A stretch of 64,000 bases of DNA, from NCBI RefSeq assembly GCF_900141835.1, contig NZ_FQZD01000019.1:1-64000 (forward strand), read 5' to 3'. Origin of the DNA: Propionispora hippei DSM 15287. GTDB taxonomy: Bacteria; Bacillota; Negativicutes; Propionisporales; Propionisporaceae. Both the position numbers and the translations under genes were made by a program. This document shows positions 1 through 6,702 of the stretch, piece after piece. Numbering within the stretch: position 1 is the first letter of the stretch; every line of letters begins with the position of its first letter. The notes beneath the pieces were generated by a model. It made no database searches and was not told where the DNA came from. It saw only the letters and a program-made list of their open reading frames with translations.

Positions 1-625
1 CGCTTGCGCCAAGCCAGATGCCGAGCACATCCTTTTTGCCGTCCAGATCGGTGCCGATGGCGACGTAAGCTGCTTTTTTGGTGACGATCCCGTTGTCCCG
101 GACGCTATAATGCACAGCATCCAGAATCATCATGGCGTAGATGCTCTGTAGCGGCCGTTCCTGCCATTCCTTGATAAGTGGCAGAATTTTGTCGGTTATC
201 TTGGAAACACGACTGTCATCCACGTCGATGCCATACATCTCCCGCATGGTTCTTTGGATGTCGCGGGTAGAGATGCCCTGAGAGTACAAAAAGATGACTT
301 TGTCCTCTATAGAGGAAACGTCGGTCTGATGCTTTTTGACAAGCTGCGGCGAATATTCGCCCTGACGGTCGCGCGGAACCTTGATCTCCATTTCTCCGGT
401 GCTGCTCTGCACGGTCTTTTGGGAATACCCGTTTCGGCTGTTGTCCGTTTGCTTGTTTTTGTAGTCGTATTTTGAATAGCCAAGCTCGCTGTCAAGCTCT
501 GCGTCAAGTGCCGCCTGTATCGTTTCGGCGGTCAGCATTTTCACAAATTCGTGAACATCATTCATATCCTTGATCCCATATTCCTCGATCATTTGCCGCA
601 GCTTGCTTTTTTCTTTCCCTGCCAT
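1..625 (-). CDS. IS256-family (mutator-type) DDE transposase, N-terminal part
   Basis: About 208 residues from an ATG at 625 (GGAGG just upstream) to the window edge, uninterrupted. The N-terminus (MAGKEKSKLRQMIEEYG), the block LDAELDSELGYSKYDY, the IKVPRDRQGEYSPQLVKKHQ stretch and VSSIEDKVIFLYSQGIS are all typical of IS256/Mutator transposases. LDAVHYSVRD contains the first Asp of the DDE triad; the other two catalytic residues lie beyond the edge. The enzyme would catalyse copy-out/paste-in transposition of its own element. There is no frameshift in the visible part, so it may be active. The real frame is not the longest closed ORF here because it is cut by the window edge. Confidence 0.85.
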   Translation of the reverse strand, partial: MAGKEKSKLRQMIEEYGIKDMNDVHEFVKMLTAETIQAALDAELDSELGYSKYDYKNKQTDNSRNGYSQKTVQSSTGEMEIKVPRDRQGEYSPQLVKKHQTDVSSIEDKVIFLYSQGISTRDIQRTMREMYGIDVDDSRVSKITDKILPLIKEWQERPLQSIYAMMILDAVHYSVRDNGIVTKKAAYVAIGTDLDGKKDVLGIWLGAS

Positions 626-693
626 AACAAAACCTCCATTGTTGTCATTTTTATCTTACCTGACAATGGAGGTTTACACAATTTTTTCTGCAC
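1..693 (-). mobile_element. IS256-family insertion sequence, one end only (runs off the window)
   Basis: The transposase gene on the minus strand is followed outward by a typical short IS end. Bases 671-693 read, on the minus strand, as GTGCAGAAAAAATTGTG and then TAAACC, an A/T-rich terminus of the kind seen in IS256 elements. AAACCTCCATTG near 632 and CAATGGAGGTTT near 664 form an inverted repeat around the transposase start. The outer boundary is approximate because the other end, and so the target duplication, lies outside the window. Confidence 0.7.
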
Positions 694-783
694 TACCGAT
701 TGCAATGACTAAAGATGTTGTTTTTACAGTGGCTAAATGGTTTGAAAGGTGAATTTATTTGATTGGGAAGTTACATCTTTGGC

Positions 784-1509
784 TCAGATGACTTTCGCAA
801 TCAATTGAACAAGATTAAAATAATTTCCTCCCTCAGCCTCCATCATTTTGATGTCCTCAGCGACAATGGGATGATAACCGGTCTGCCATTCTTTCCATGC
901 CTGCCTGCAAGAGGCCATTTCGCGGCTGTCTACCATTTCAATGCCCTCGGCTCTTTTCCACAAATCTTCCCACCAAGCAACAGAGTGCAGGGTTCTTTCC
1001 ATCTCGCTATTCCAAAATGGTTGCATAGCAGCGGGAACATTTTTCCCGAATTCGTATTTTAAGCCGGGAATCGCTACTGCAATATAGCCTCCCTTTTTTA
1101 CATATGGAATGAGCGAAGGGAGCATTTCTGCAGTATCACCGAAATAATGGTAAGCGTCCACGGTAAATAACAGGTCAAAATATCTGTTTGCGAAAGGCAA
1201 TCCTTTGGTCGCGTCTACTGAAATTGGAACGGCTTTATTATCAATCCCGGTAGATTTGAAACGCTCATAGTTTTCAGTCGGTGAAATCCACAAGTCGGCG
1301 GCGAAAACTTTTGCGCCGTATTTTTGTGTCAGCAAGAGTGTAGATAGACCACACCCACAACCGAGGTCAAGTATACGCATATTCTCATTGACGTTTAGAT
1401 ATGATGCTAATTCTTCTGCTACTCGCATGGCATTAGGCCCCATCATGGCAGCTTTCAAAAACTCCATGTTATTTTGACTGGAAATAAATTGATCTGTAAA
1501 TGTGTACAT
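784..1509 (-). CDS. class I SAM-dependent methyltransferase
   Basis: 241 residues with an ATG at 1509 and GGAGGAAGAAG as ribosome site. Motif I, ILDLGCGCGLSTLLL, near residue 46 is the SAM-binding loop of Rossmann-fold methyltransferases. It is followed by KVFAADLW (motif II acid), a post-motif DLLFTVDAYHYFG and GGYIAVAIPG. The substrate cannot be named from sequence. The family (Methyltransf_11/25-like) includes small-molecule and cofactor methylases, and nothing points to an rRNA methylase. It lies between an IS end and a small HTH gene on the same strand. A terminator separates it from the HTH gene, so the two are probably not one transcript. Confidence 0.8.
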   Translation of the reverse strand: MYTFTDQFISSQNNMEFLKAAMMGPNAMRVAEELASYLNVNENMRILDLGCGCGLSTLLLTQKYGAKVFAADLWISPTENYERFKSTGIDNKAVPISVDATKGLPFANRYFDLLFTVDAYHYFGDTAEMLPSLIPYVKKGGYIAVAIPGLKYEFGKNVPAAMQPFWNSEMERTLHSVAWWEDLWKRAEGIEMVDSREMASCRQAWKEWQTGYHPIVAEDIKMMEAEGGNYFNLVQLIAKVI

Positions 1510-1602
1510 ACTTCTTCCTCCGGTAATATTTTTAACTTGCTGCTATAAATAAAGTATAGTAGTTATATTATTACAATGCACCCTGCAAGATAACTCAGAA
1601 AT

Positions 1603-1639
1603 AAAAAAGCGAAACGGCAAATTACCGTGTCGCTTTTAC
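1603..1639 (-). terminator. rho-independent terminator of the small HTH gene
   Basis: Read on the minus strand, AAAAGCGACACGG and CCGTTTCGCTTTT form a stem with one mismatch around TAATTTG and run into a T-rich tail. It sits directly downstream of the stop at 1641. Confidence 0.75.
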
Positions 1640-1640
1640 T

Positions 1641-1916
1641 TTAGCCTTGATTTTTCCTATCAGCCAATATTTTGTAGATTGTTTTGGGTGATAAGTAATT
1701 ACAGTTTGCAATATCGCGAACAGAAATACCGTTCCGATATTGGGAAAAGATGATCTCGTTGCGTTCTTGAATATATTGGCAGCTGTTTTTTACTTCCCCC
1801 CACCGCCTTTTATTCTCTGCTTTTCGTGGAATGTAAATATATTCACCATCAATATACTGTTGTATTACTTCTAACAAATCGGCGGGAAATACACTGCCAG
1901 CGTTCTTGTAGCCCAT
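1641..1916 (-). CDS. CD3324-family small HTH protein (putative DNA-binding)
   Basis: 91 residues. It begins MGYKNAGSVFPADLLEVIQQ, then GEYIYIPRKAENKRRWGE, and ends in a helix-turn-helix-like segment (IIFSQYRNGISVRDIA then NYLSPKTIYKIL). This matches the widespread clostridial CD3324 family, related to the Mor-activator HTH fold. The role is unknown; a DNA-binding regulator is likely. AGGAGGAG lies 5-12 nt upstream of the ATG, and its start is tucked into a CCTAAAA/TTTTAGG hairpin (1926-1945). An 18-residue ORF with its own ribosome site precedes it, so expression may be translationally attenuated. Confidence 0.75.
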   Translation of the reverse strand: MGYKNAGSVFPADLLEVIQQYIDGEYIYIPRKAENKRRWGEVKNSCQYIQERNEIIFSQYRNGISVRDIANCNYLSPKTIYKILADRKNQG

Positions 1917-1925
1917 AATTCTCCT

Positions 1926-2050
1926 CCTAAAATTGTAGTTTTAGGATTGAGCAAAAGCTATCTCACAGTGGGTTTGTTATGCGACAGCTTTTGCTCCGCA
2001 TAACACCGACTCCAAATGACTATATTTAAACATAAATCCGTATCTCCTTT
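1926..2050 (-). promoter_or_regulatory. putative translational-attenuation leader with switching stems
   Basis: On the minus-strand RNA the order is: ribosome site AAAGGAG (2050-2044), leader ORF (2033-1977), GTTATGCG (2004-1997), GAGCAAAAGCT (1996-1986), CGCATAAC (1983-1976), AGCTTTTGCTC (1959-1949), and finally CCTAAAA...TTTTAGG (1945-1926) covering the start of the next Shine-Dalgarno. The 8-bp and 11-bp stems are perfect and interlock (pseudoknot order), so they probably act as alternatives. Two of the segments lie inside the leader ORF, where a ribosome would disturb them. The regulatory function is inference. Confidence 0.5.
1977..2033 (-). CDS. 18-residue leader peptide upstream of the CD3324-like gene
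   Basis: An ATG at 2033 opens MFKYSHLESVLCGAKAVA and a TAA, with AAAGGAG 10 nt upstream. It ends about 60 nt before the CD3324-like start. Its coding bases form one side of two mutually interlocking perfect stems, as in erm/cat-type attenuators where ribosome position on the leader chooses the RNA fold. I do not recognise the peptide from a known resistance leader. Chance ORFs of this size exist; what raises confidence is the ribosome site plus the overlap with the stems. Confidence 0.45.
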   Translation of the reverse strand: MFKYSHLESVLCGAKAVA

Positions 2051-2309
2051 AATATAAATTTTATGTTTGATCAGCAGTTTACCACAAAAACTCTGTAAAG
2101 AAAAGTGTGCCGGTACTCTGGATTTCTGCTATACTTGTATGAATATGGAAGAAATTTTGCTTTTTGCAAGCAAATTAGCAATAACTAGAGAATATGGAAG
2201 GGATGCAAGGGTTAGTGTGTATAGCATTAGAGGGCAATGCTAAAGATACGTGTAAGAAAATTATAAAGAGATTTCTCTAGGTGAAGCGATACTAAGCTAG
2301 TGCAGTCAA

Positions 2310-2353
2310 AGGACAGTGTCCGAATGTTTGAAACACTGCAAACCGTCCCTGTG
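2310..2353. repeat. degenerate partial copy of the GGGACGGTGG palindromic repeat
   Basis: ACCGTCCCTGTG here is the reverse complement of a GGGACGGT core present at 2793 and 5468. It is preceded by the palindrome GGACAGTGTCC and a CAGTGT/ACACTG hairpin. Shorter and less certain than the two fuller copies. Confidence 0.4.
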
Positions 2354-2428
2354 ATTTTCTACAAGGCTTTGGCAAGAGTTGTTTTACAGTTAGAAGAAGG
2401 TAATAATTTAGAAGAAGGGTGGAGACTG

Positions 2429-2692
2429 ATGAAAAGTGTTACTGTACTTATAACAGATTGGTGCCCACATTGTAAAAGAGCAATTGCTTGGATTGATGAA
2501 GTAAAGCAAGAGAATCCGAAATATAAAGATATTAAAGTGGAAATCATTGATGAAGAGAAGAATCCTGCGATTGCAAAGCAATACAATTATTATTATGTTC
2601 CTACTTATTATGTAGAAAAGCGTAAAATCTTTGAAGGTGGCACTACTAAAGATATTGTACGTAAAGTATTTGAAGAAGCTATAAAAAACTGA
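2429..2692 (+). CDS. thioredoxin/glutaredoxin-fold small protein (CPHC)
   Basis: 87 residues starting at the ATG at 2429, which has AGAAGGGTGGAGA upstream. An earlier in-frame start at 2300 would add 43 residues derived from the repeat region and is unlikely. MKSVTVLITDWCPHCKRA carries a redox-active CxxC (Cys12, Cys15) after beta-1. VPTYYVEKRKIFEGG contains the cis-Pro of the thioredoxin fold. It is probably a cytosolic thiol-disulphide exchange protein with an unknown partner. It sits between repeat elements, apparently as a single-gene unit. Confidence 0.75.
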   Translation: MKSVTVLITDWCPHCKRAIAWIDEVKQENPKYKDIKVEIIDEEKNPAIAKQYNYYYVPTYYVEKRKIFEGGTTKDIVRKVFEEAIKN

Positions 2693-2783
2693 TATTTAAC
2701 TTTATGGATCTTCACTATCATGGCATTCGGGATGATAAACTATTGAAAAAGGTTCATAAGAATTATGAATGAATAGAATATCG

Positions 2784-2868
2784 AAAGACGCGGGGACGGT
2801 GGATGTGTCTTACGGAAAGGCTTTATTGAAAAAAATATAGCAAGACAGCACCACTGTCCTATGTCCTC
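2784..2868. repeat. small palindromic repeat, copy A
   Basis: About 85 bp closely matching 5459-5546. Shared blocks are AAAGACGC(G/A)GGGACGGTGG, ATGTGTCTT, GGAAAGG, TTTATTGAAAA and ATATAGCAAGACAGC. The outer arms GGACGGTGG and CCACTGTCC are complementary (one G-T pair), so the unit can fold end to end. No ORF. It resembles a non-autonomous, REP-like mobile sequence. Confidence 0.7.
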
Positions 2869-2959
2869 TTGTACGATACTGAAGAAGGGTAAAAACAGAA
2901 AATAACGAAGATGAATGGGAAAATATAAAATCAAGTAAACCATTATTGGAGGATGATTT

Positions 2960-3532
2960 GTGAATAATACATTGCCTAAAGAAACGGCCTTACTTATAGT
3001 GGATGTACAGAATGCCATAGATGATCCCCAATGGTCTAAGTATGGTAAAAGAAATAATCTTAATGCTGAAGATAATATGGCATTGATACTGAATAAATGG
3101 CGACAAGCAGGCCGGAAGGTAATTCATGTAAAGCATGAATCAAAGGAGATTGATTCAACGTATCGTCCTGGCTTTGCAGAATGTGAGTTTAAAGAATGTG
3201 TCACACCAGTAAGTGGTGAAGACATAATTATTAAGCATGTTAATTGTGCATTTATTAGAACAAACTTAGAGTCAATACTTAACGAAGAAAATATTTCGAA
3301 TCTGGTGGTTTTTGGAGTTATAACTAACAATTCAGTGGAAAGTACTGTAAGAGTCGCCGGAAACCTAGGATTTAATACATATCTAGTAGAAGATGCCACG
3401 TTTACGTTTGCTAAGCCTGATTATAGGGGGCGTATTTATAGCGCCGACGAAATACATGCAATATCACTGGCCAATATGAATAATGAATATTGTGCAATTA
3501 TTTCTACAAGTGAATTAATCAACATGATATGA
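2960..3532 (+). CDS. isochorismatase-fold hydrolase-like protein with Ser at the nucleophile position
   Basis: 190 residues from a GTG at 2960 with GGAGGA upstream. TALLIVDVQNAIDD supplies the family Asp and IIIKHVNCAFIRTNL the Lys. The nucleophile motif reads GVITNNSVESTVR, where the cysteine of nicotinamidase/N-carbamoylsarcosine amidase types (GVxTxxCVxxT) is Ser. Isochorismatases proper also lack this Cys, so the protein may not be an amidase. It is likely cytosolic, and its substrate is unknown. It is followed by a strong bidirectional terminator. Base composition is AT-rich like its neighbours and unlike the bulk of the window. Confidence 0.75.
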   Translation: MNNTLPKETALLIVDVQNAIDDPQWSKYGKRNNLNAEDNMALILNKWRQAGRKVIHVKHESKEIDSTYRPGFAECEFKECVTPVSGEDIIIKHVNCAFIRTNLESILNEENISNLVVFGVITNNSVESTVRVAGNLGFNTYLVEDATFTFAKPDYRGRIYSADEIHAISLANMNNEYCAIISTSELINMI

Positions 3533-3597
3533 CCATCGTTGCAGATGTGTGTATAAAAAGAAATTGGCGTGAAAGAGTAACAACTTGCAATAAGCAT

Positions 3598-3632
3598 AAA
3601 AAAATCGGAGCATATGCGCTCCGATTTTTTTA
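3598..3632. terminator. bidirectional rho-independent terminator
   Basis: AAAAAATCGGAGC and GCTCCGATTTTTT flank ATATGC. A-tract and T-tract on the two sides let it work in both directions; it ends the isochorismatase-like gene. Confidence 0.85.
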
Positions 3633-3721
3633 TTTTCTGGTTTAATGACAGCTCTTGCGTATCTATGTTGCTTCCGCGAGAGTATGCTCTTTTTTCGCTT
3701 GGCAATACATTGGATTTTTGA

Positions 3722-3823
3722 GGAGTTGATGAACCTGTTGATTACGGTCGAGCACGGCAGTGGATGAGGGTTGGTTTAATAGAGCTGCCTACCTTCGATG
3801 GACAAGCTAAAGCAAGTATTTAA
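3722..3823 (+). pseudogene. unrecognised C-terminal gene remnant
   Basis: A 33-codon open frame begins directly after an in-frame stop and ends in TAA. It reads GVDEPVDYGRARQWMRVGLI, continues ELPTFDGQAKASI, and has protein-like composition. There is no start codon or ribosome site in frame. It is probably the tail of a decayed gene; I do not recognise the family. The surrounding 3633-4032 holds nothing else I can support. Confidence 0.3.
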
Positions 3824-4032
3824 AGAAAATTAGTGGCATTTGGAGAGCGTGCAGGAGTGGAATAGGCTGTTGAAGCGGATCGTAGGTAAGATTATAATAT
3901 ATATCTGGGGATTCAATATAATTGAATGTCAATAAAGACAAAAATGTCTGGTTAATTTTAAAAAATACTTGATTTAAATAAAGCTCCTGCGATTTTTTGT
4001 ATAAATATGGAAGGATTTTTACCAGTAAAATC

Positions 4033-4140
4033 AAAATACACGTCGTCATTTCGACTGTCGTTAATTATATTGCCTATGAGGTATATCAAGCCATGCAAGA
4101 TTTGCTTGCCCATTTAGGCAGAGTAGTTACATTTAGGTGA
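4033..4140 (+). pseudogene. duplicated N-terminal fragment of a DUF362 protein
   Basis: The frame KIHVVISTVVNYIAYEVYQA then MQDLLAHLG matches the start of the intact DUF362 protein at 6703 (VVIVKANSYDTQVVEQVMQDLLAHLG) with the same spacing. 4092-4119 is identical to 6762-6789 over 28 bases. Similarity stops after HLGR and the frame ends in TGA. A fragment of a second DUF362 gene copy is therefore embedded here, just upstream of the PhzF-like gene. Confidence 0.7.
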
Positions 4141-4176
4141 TTGAAATACTAATATAGTGAGGGAAGAAGGGGTAAT

Positions 4177-5082
4177 GTGGAATTGGTTTATTATACGGCA
4201 GATGTTTTTACCGATAGACGGTTTTGCGGTAATCAACTGGCTGTATTTCCCAATGCGGAAGGTCTTAGCTCTATAGAAATGCAAGCTATTGCTCGAGAGT
4301 TTAATTTTTCAGAAACGGTATTTGTCTTTCCTCCTAGAAATTGTAGTAATACTAAGCGGTTGAAGATCTTTACCCCAGAATCAGAAATTCCTTTTGCTGG
4401 ACACCCTACCATCGGGACTGCTTGTGTGTTGGCGGCCAGCAGTAATATTGCGTTAGATGGACAAGATACGAAAATTGTCTTTGAAGAAGAAGTTGGCGAT
4501 ATACCTGTTAAGATAAAAAGAGAAGGTGAAAAACTATACGCTGAGTTTACAACCGCCAAAGAGCCGGAGTTTAAATCATGTGCAGCTAGCTTAGGTGATA
4601 TTGCTGCCATCTTTTCACTTTCTGAAGCAGATATTGTCGTCAAAGATTACCCCATTAAAGCAGTGAGTTGCGGACTACCGTTTCTATTTGTCCCTGTTAA
4701 GTCCCTGAAAGAAATACAACGAGTAAAAGTAAACCCGTTCATATGGAAAGAGTGTCTGAAGAATGAATGGGAACAACAAATTTATCTATTTACCGATGAA
4801 ACAATAGATGCTGATTGTCAGTTCCATGCCCGTATGTTTGCAGCCGACATAGGTTTTGGTGAAGATCCGGCCACTGGTTCTGCAGCCGCAGCATTTGCTG
4901 GTTATCTTGGACAATTACCCACTTTTGCTGAGGGAGATATTGGTTTGGAAATTGAACAAGGGTTAGAAATAGGGCGGCCAAGTAAGCTCTTTGTCCAAGC
5001 TGAAAAAAACAATGGTGTAGTTAGTAAAATTCGAGTAGGGGGATATAGCGTACTCGTATCACATGGTATGATAACAATATAA
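4177..5082 (+). CDS. PhzF-family epimerase/isomerase-like protein
   Basis: 301 residues from a GTG at 4177 (GAAGAAGGGG upstream), the usual length for the family. Signatures are [13 protein letters not shown] near the start, [11 protein letters not shown] (Glu46 aligns with the catalytic Glu of PhzF), [18 protein letters not shown] and, in the second half, [19 protein letters not shown]. PhzF-like proteins have a diaminopimelate-epimerase fold and catalyse isomerisation by proton transfer. There are no phenazine genes nearby, so the substrate is unknown. It stands alone between gene fragments. Confidence 0.88.
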   Translation: MELVYYTADVFTDRRFCGNQLAVFPNAEGLSSIEMQAIAREFNFSETVFVFPPRNCSNTKRLKIFTPESEIPFAGHPTIGTACVLAASSNIALDGQDTKIVFEEEVGDIPVKIKREGEKLYAEFTTAKEPEFKSCAASLGDIAAIFSLSEADIVVKDYPIKAVSCGLPFLFVPVKSLKEIQRVKVNPFIWKECLKNEWEQQIYLFTDETIDADCQFHARMFAADIGFGEDPATGSAAAAFAGYLGQLPTFAEGDIGLEIEQGLEIGRPSKLFVQAEKNNGVVSKIRVGGYSVLVSHGMITI

Positions 5083-5123
5083 ACTTATATTACCTCGATG
5101 AGAAACAACAATGTTTTAAGAAG

Positions 5124-5207
5124 ATGGATGAACCGAAAGGGTTCCCGCCTTACCACTGGTTTTTTGAGGGTATAGGTTGTGCGTTGCCTGGCCAGATGCG
5201 GGGTTAA
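5124..5207 (+). pseudogene. short unrecognised open frame, possible gene fragment
   Basis: 27 codons from ATG to TAA, beginning MDEPKGFPPYHWFFEG. The composition is protein-like and the PPxHWFxEG pattern recalls the start of some dual-specificity phosphatase-like proteins, but that is a weak impression. It overlaps the end of the SDR remnant on the other strand. No convincing ribosome site. Confidence 0.2.
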
Positions 5208-5458
5208 TCCTGTGCAGTAGGACGTATAACTATATCACCCACGTCAACATCGGCGGGTTGTTCTATAGCGAACATAATGGCGCGAGCAATCGCATCTGGC
5301 GGGATTGCGATCTTACCCATTTTTTCAATGGTAGAGGCCTTCAATTCCGAAGTTGTCATGGATTCCGGAAAGTTCGTGCGAATAAAACCAGGCGAAACGT
5401 TTGTTACCCGTAGTTTGTCACCGGCCTCTTGACGTAAAGCCTCTGCGATAGTACGCCA
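5204..5458 (-). pseudogene. C-terminal remnant of a short-chain dehydrogenase/reductase
   Basis: On the minus strand 84 codons read WRTIAEALRQEAGDKLRV, then TNVSPGFIRTNFPESM, then IPPDAIARAIMFAIEQPAD and VIRPTAQD before a TAA. This is the last third of an SDR oxidoreductase (PG motif after the active-site helix, then the C-terminal helix common in YdfG-like SDRs). The cofactor-binding and catalytic parts are absent. The frame breaks exactly where repeat copy B begins, so the gene was cut at the repeat. Confidence 0.8.
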
Positions 5459-5546
5459 AAAGACGCAGGGACGGTGGATGTGTCTTGAGGAAAGGATTTA
5501 TTGAAAAGATATAGCAAGACAGCGCGCACCGTCTCCGTGTCCGCTC
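5459..5546. repeat. small palindromic repeat, copy B
   Basis: Close match to 2784-2868. Outer arms GGGACGGTGG and CACCGTCTCC are nearly complementary. It abuts the broken 5' side of the SDR remnant and lies just upstream of the frameshifted Tlde1-like gene. Confidence 0.7.
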
Positions 5547-5613
5547 TAATTAAAAATTATGGTTTATTTAGAAACAAATGAGCTTGAAATAATGAACTAC
5601 TGTTAAATTTTTT

Positions 5614-6030
5614 ATGATGAGAAGTAAAAATGAAATATTTTCATGTCCGGCTACATCAGGTAGAATTGGAATAACGGATAGGTCTATTAAAGATGCAGGC
5701 CAGATTCCTTTAGGTACGTATACTTTAGACCCACGGGAAATATCGGGTGGACTTGTGAAAGCCATTGAAAGAAATGTAATGTTAAGAGAAGACTGGGGAA
5801 TGTATAGAGTGCCTTTAAAACCAGAGGAAGACACAAACATGTTGAATCGCGATGAAATATTCTTACATGGTGGCTTTTTCCCAGGAACTGCTGGGTGTAT
5901 AGATATTGGGACACACGATCAAGAACTATTTCCTGTGCTTATGCAACATGACGGGTTAATTAATGTTAAGGTAGTTGAAGTCAGAAATGATATGCTCTTT
6001 CCAAGCGACCAGGAATATGTCAACGCTTAG
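5614..6030 (+). CDS. Tlde1/DUF2778-like L,D-transpeptidase-fold protein, 5' end probably frameshifted
   Basis: 138 residues as drawn. The core is FSCPATSGRIGITD, AGQIPLGTYTLDPREI, then IFLHGGFFPGTAGCIDIG, the His and Cys motifs of Tlde1-like (DUF2778) transpeptidase-fold domains that act on peptidoglycan peptides. The family normally has a beta-strand before CPATSG. A frame at 5559 supplies MVYLETNELEIMNYC and stops at TAA 5604, one base out of phase with the main frame. A single extra base in the TTAAATTTTTT tract would explain this. No signal peptide and no good ribosome site for 5614 are visible. It may be a pseudogene, a reassigned start or a sequencing indel. Confidence 0.6.
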   Translation: MMRSKNEIFSCPATSGRIGITDRSIKDAGQIPLGTYTLDPREISGGLVKAIERNVMLREDWGMYRVPLKPEEDTNMLNRDEIFLHGGFFPGTAGCIDIGTHDQELFPVLMQHDGLINVKVVEVRNDMLFPSDQEYVNA

Positions 6031-6127
6031 TATCTCTCAGTGAAATAGACTCATTTATAGTGATTATATACCTCCTGAAAGAGTAATAGTATAATATATT
6101 CAGATTTTAACTTTAGGAGGGGGATTT

Positions 6128-6640
6128 TTGAAAAAGATAGTTTTTTTTGTATTCCTGCTTTTGGCATTTTATTTGTTGCTTGGATGCCCAAGTATTTTTG
6201 ATGCTATTAATTTAAAATTATTTGCTGCACCAGAACATATTATAACCCGGTTTTATGCGGAGCAAGATCTTGCTGAAGATCAATTAATAGACTCTTTAAT
6301 TCTTGCCGGACCTAAAATGGTTCCCCTTCTAGAACGTGAAATACTGAAAAAAGAAATTCCTAGAAGGCGCTATGCTATATCTGCTCTTGGTCATTTAGGT
6401 AATAATAATTCAATTACTATTCTCGAACATATTCTTCAGGATAAAAGTGAAAAAGAAGTTTTTAGAGCGGATGCTCTTGAGGCGATAGCCGGTATTAACT
6501 TGACATACGCGCAAAAGATTGCTCCTACATATCTAAATGATACGAGTTTTGTCGCAAATCGTGCAAATGAAATACTTGCAAATTCAACATCATTATATAA
6601 ACGTACATATTGGGACGCACTTTTACATCGACATTATTAA
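6128..6640 (+). CDS. HEAT-repeat-like lipoprotein
   Basis: 170 residues from a TTG at 6128, chosen because TTTAGGAGGGGG lies just upstream. MKKIVFFVFLLLAFYLLLGC is a lipoprotein signal peptide with a lipobox ending in Cys20, so the mature protein should be membrane-anchored outside the cytoplasm. The rest contains two or three helical repeats of HEAT type (MVPLLEREILKKEIPRRRYA, then ISALGHLGNNNSITILEHIL, then FRADALEAIAGI). No catalytic motif is seen. Function unknown; such repeats usually mediate protein contacts. It has its own AT-rich upstream region with TATAAT at 6090. Confidence 0.65.
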   Translation: MKKIVFFVFLLLAFYLLLGCPSIFDAINLKLFAAPEHIITRFYAEQDLAEDQLIDSLILAGPKMVPLLEREILKKEIPRRRYAISALGHLGNNNSITILEHILQDKSEKEVFRADALEAIAGINLTYAQKIAPTYLNDTSFVANRANEILANSTSLYKRTYWDALLHRHY

Positions 6641-6702
6641 TAATATTCTTATCTAAATTATAAGCTGAAAAATCAGAGTATAGATAAAGGAGCTATGTCT
6701 TT

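Noticed and set aside
1949-2004. Simple terminator for a plus-strand transcript
   Set aside because: No plus-strand gene ends here and no T-run follows; the stems fit the minus-strand leader better.
2145-2243. 32-codon frame starting MEEILLFASKLAITREYGRD
   Set aside because: Protein-like composition but no ribosome site, and it lies in a repeat-rich region; I recognise no family, so not annotated as a gene.
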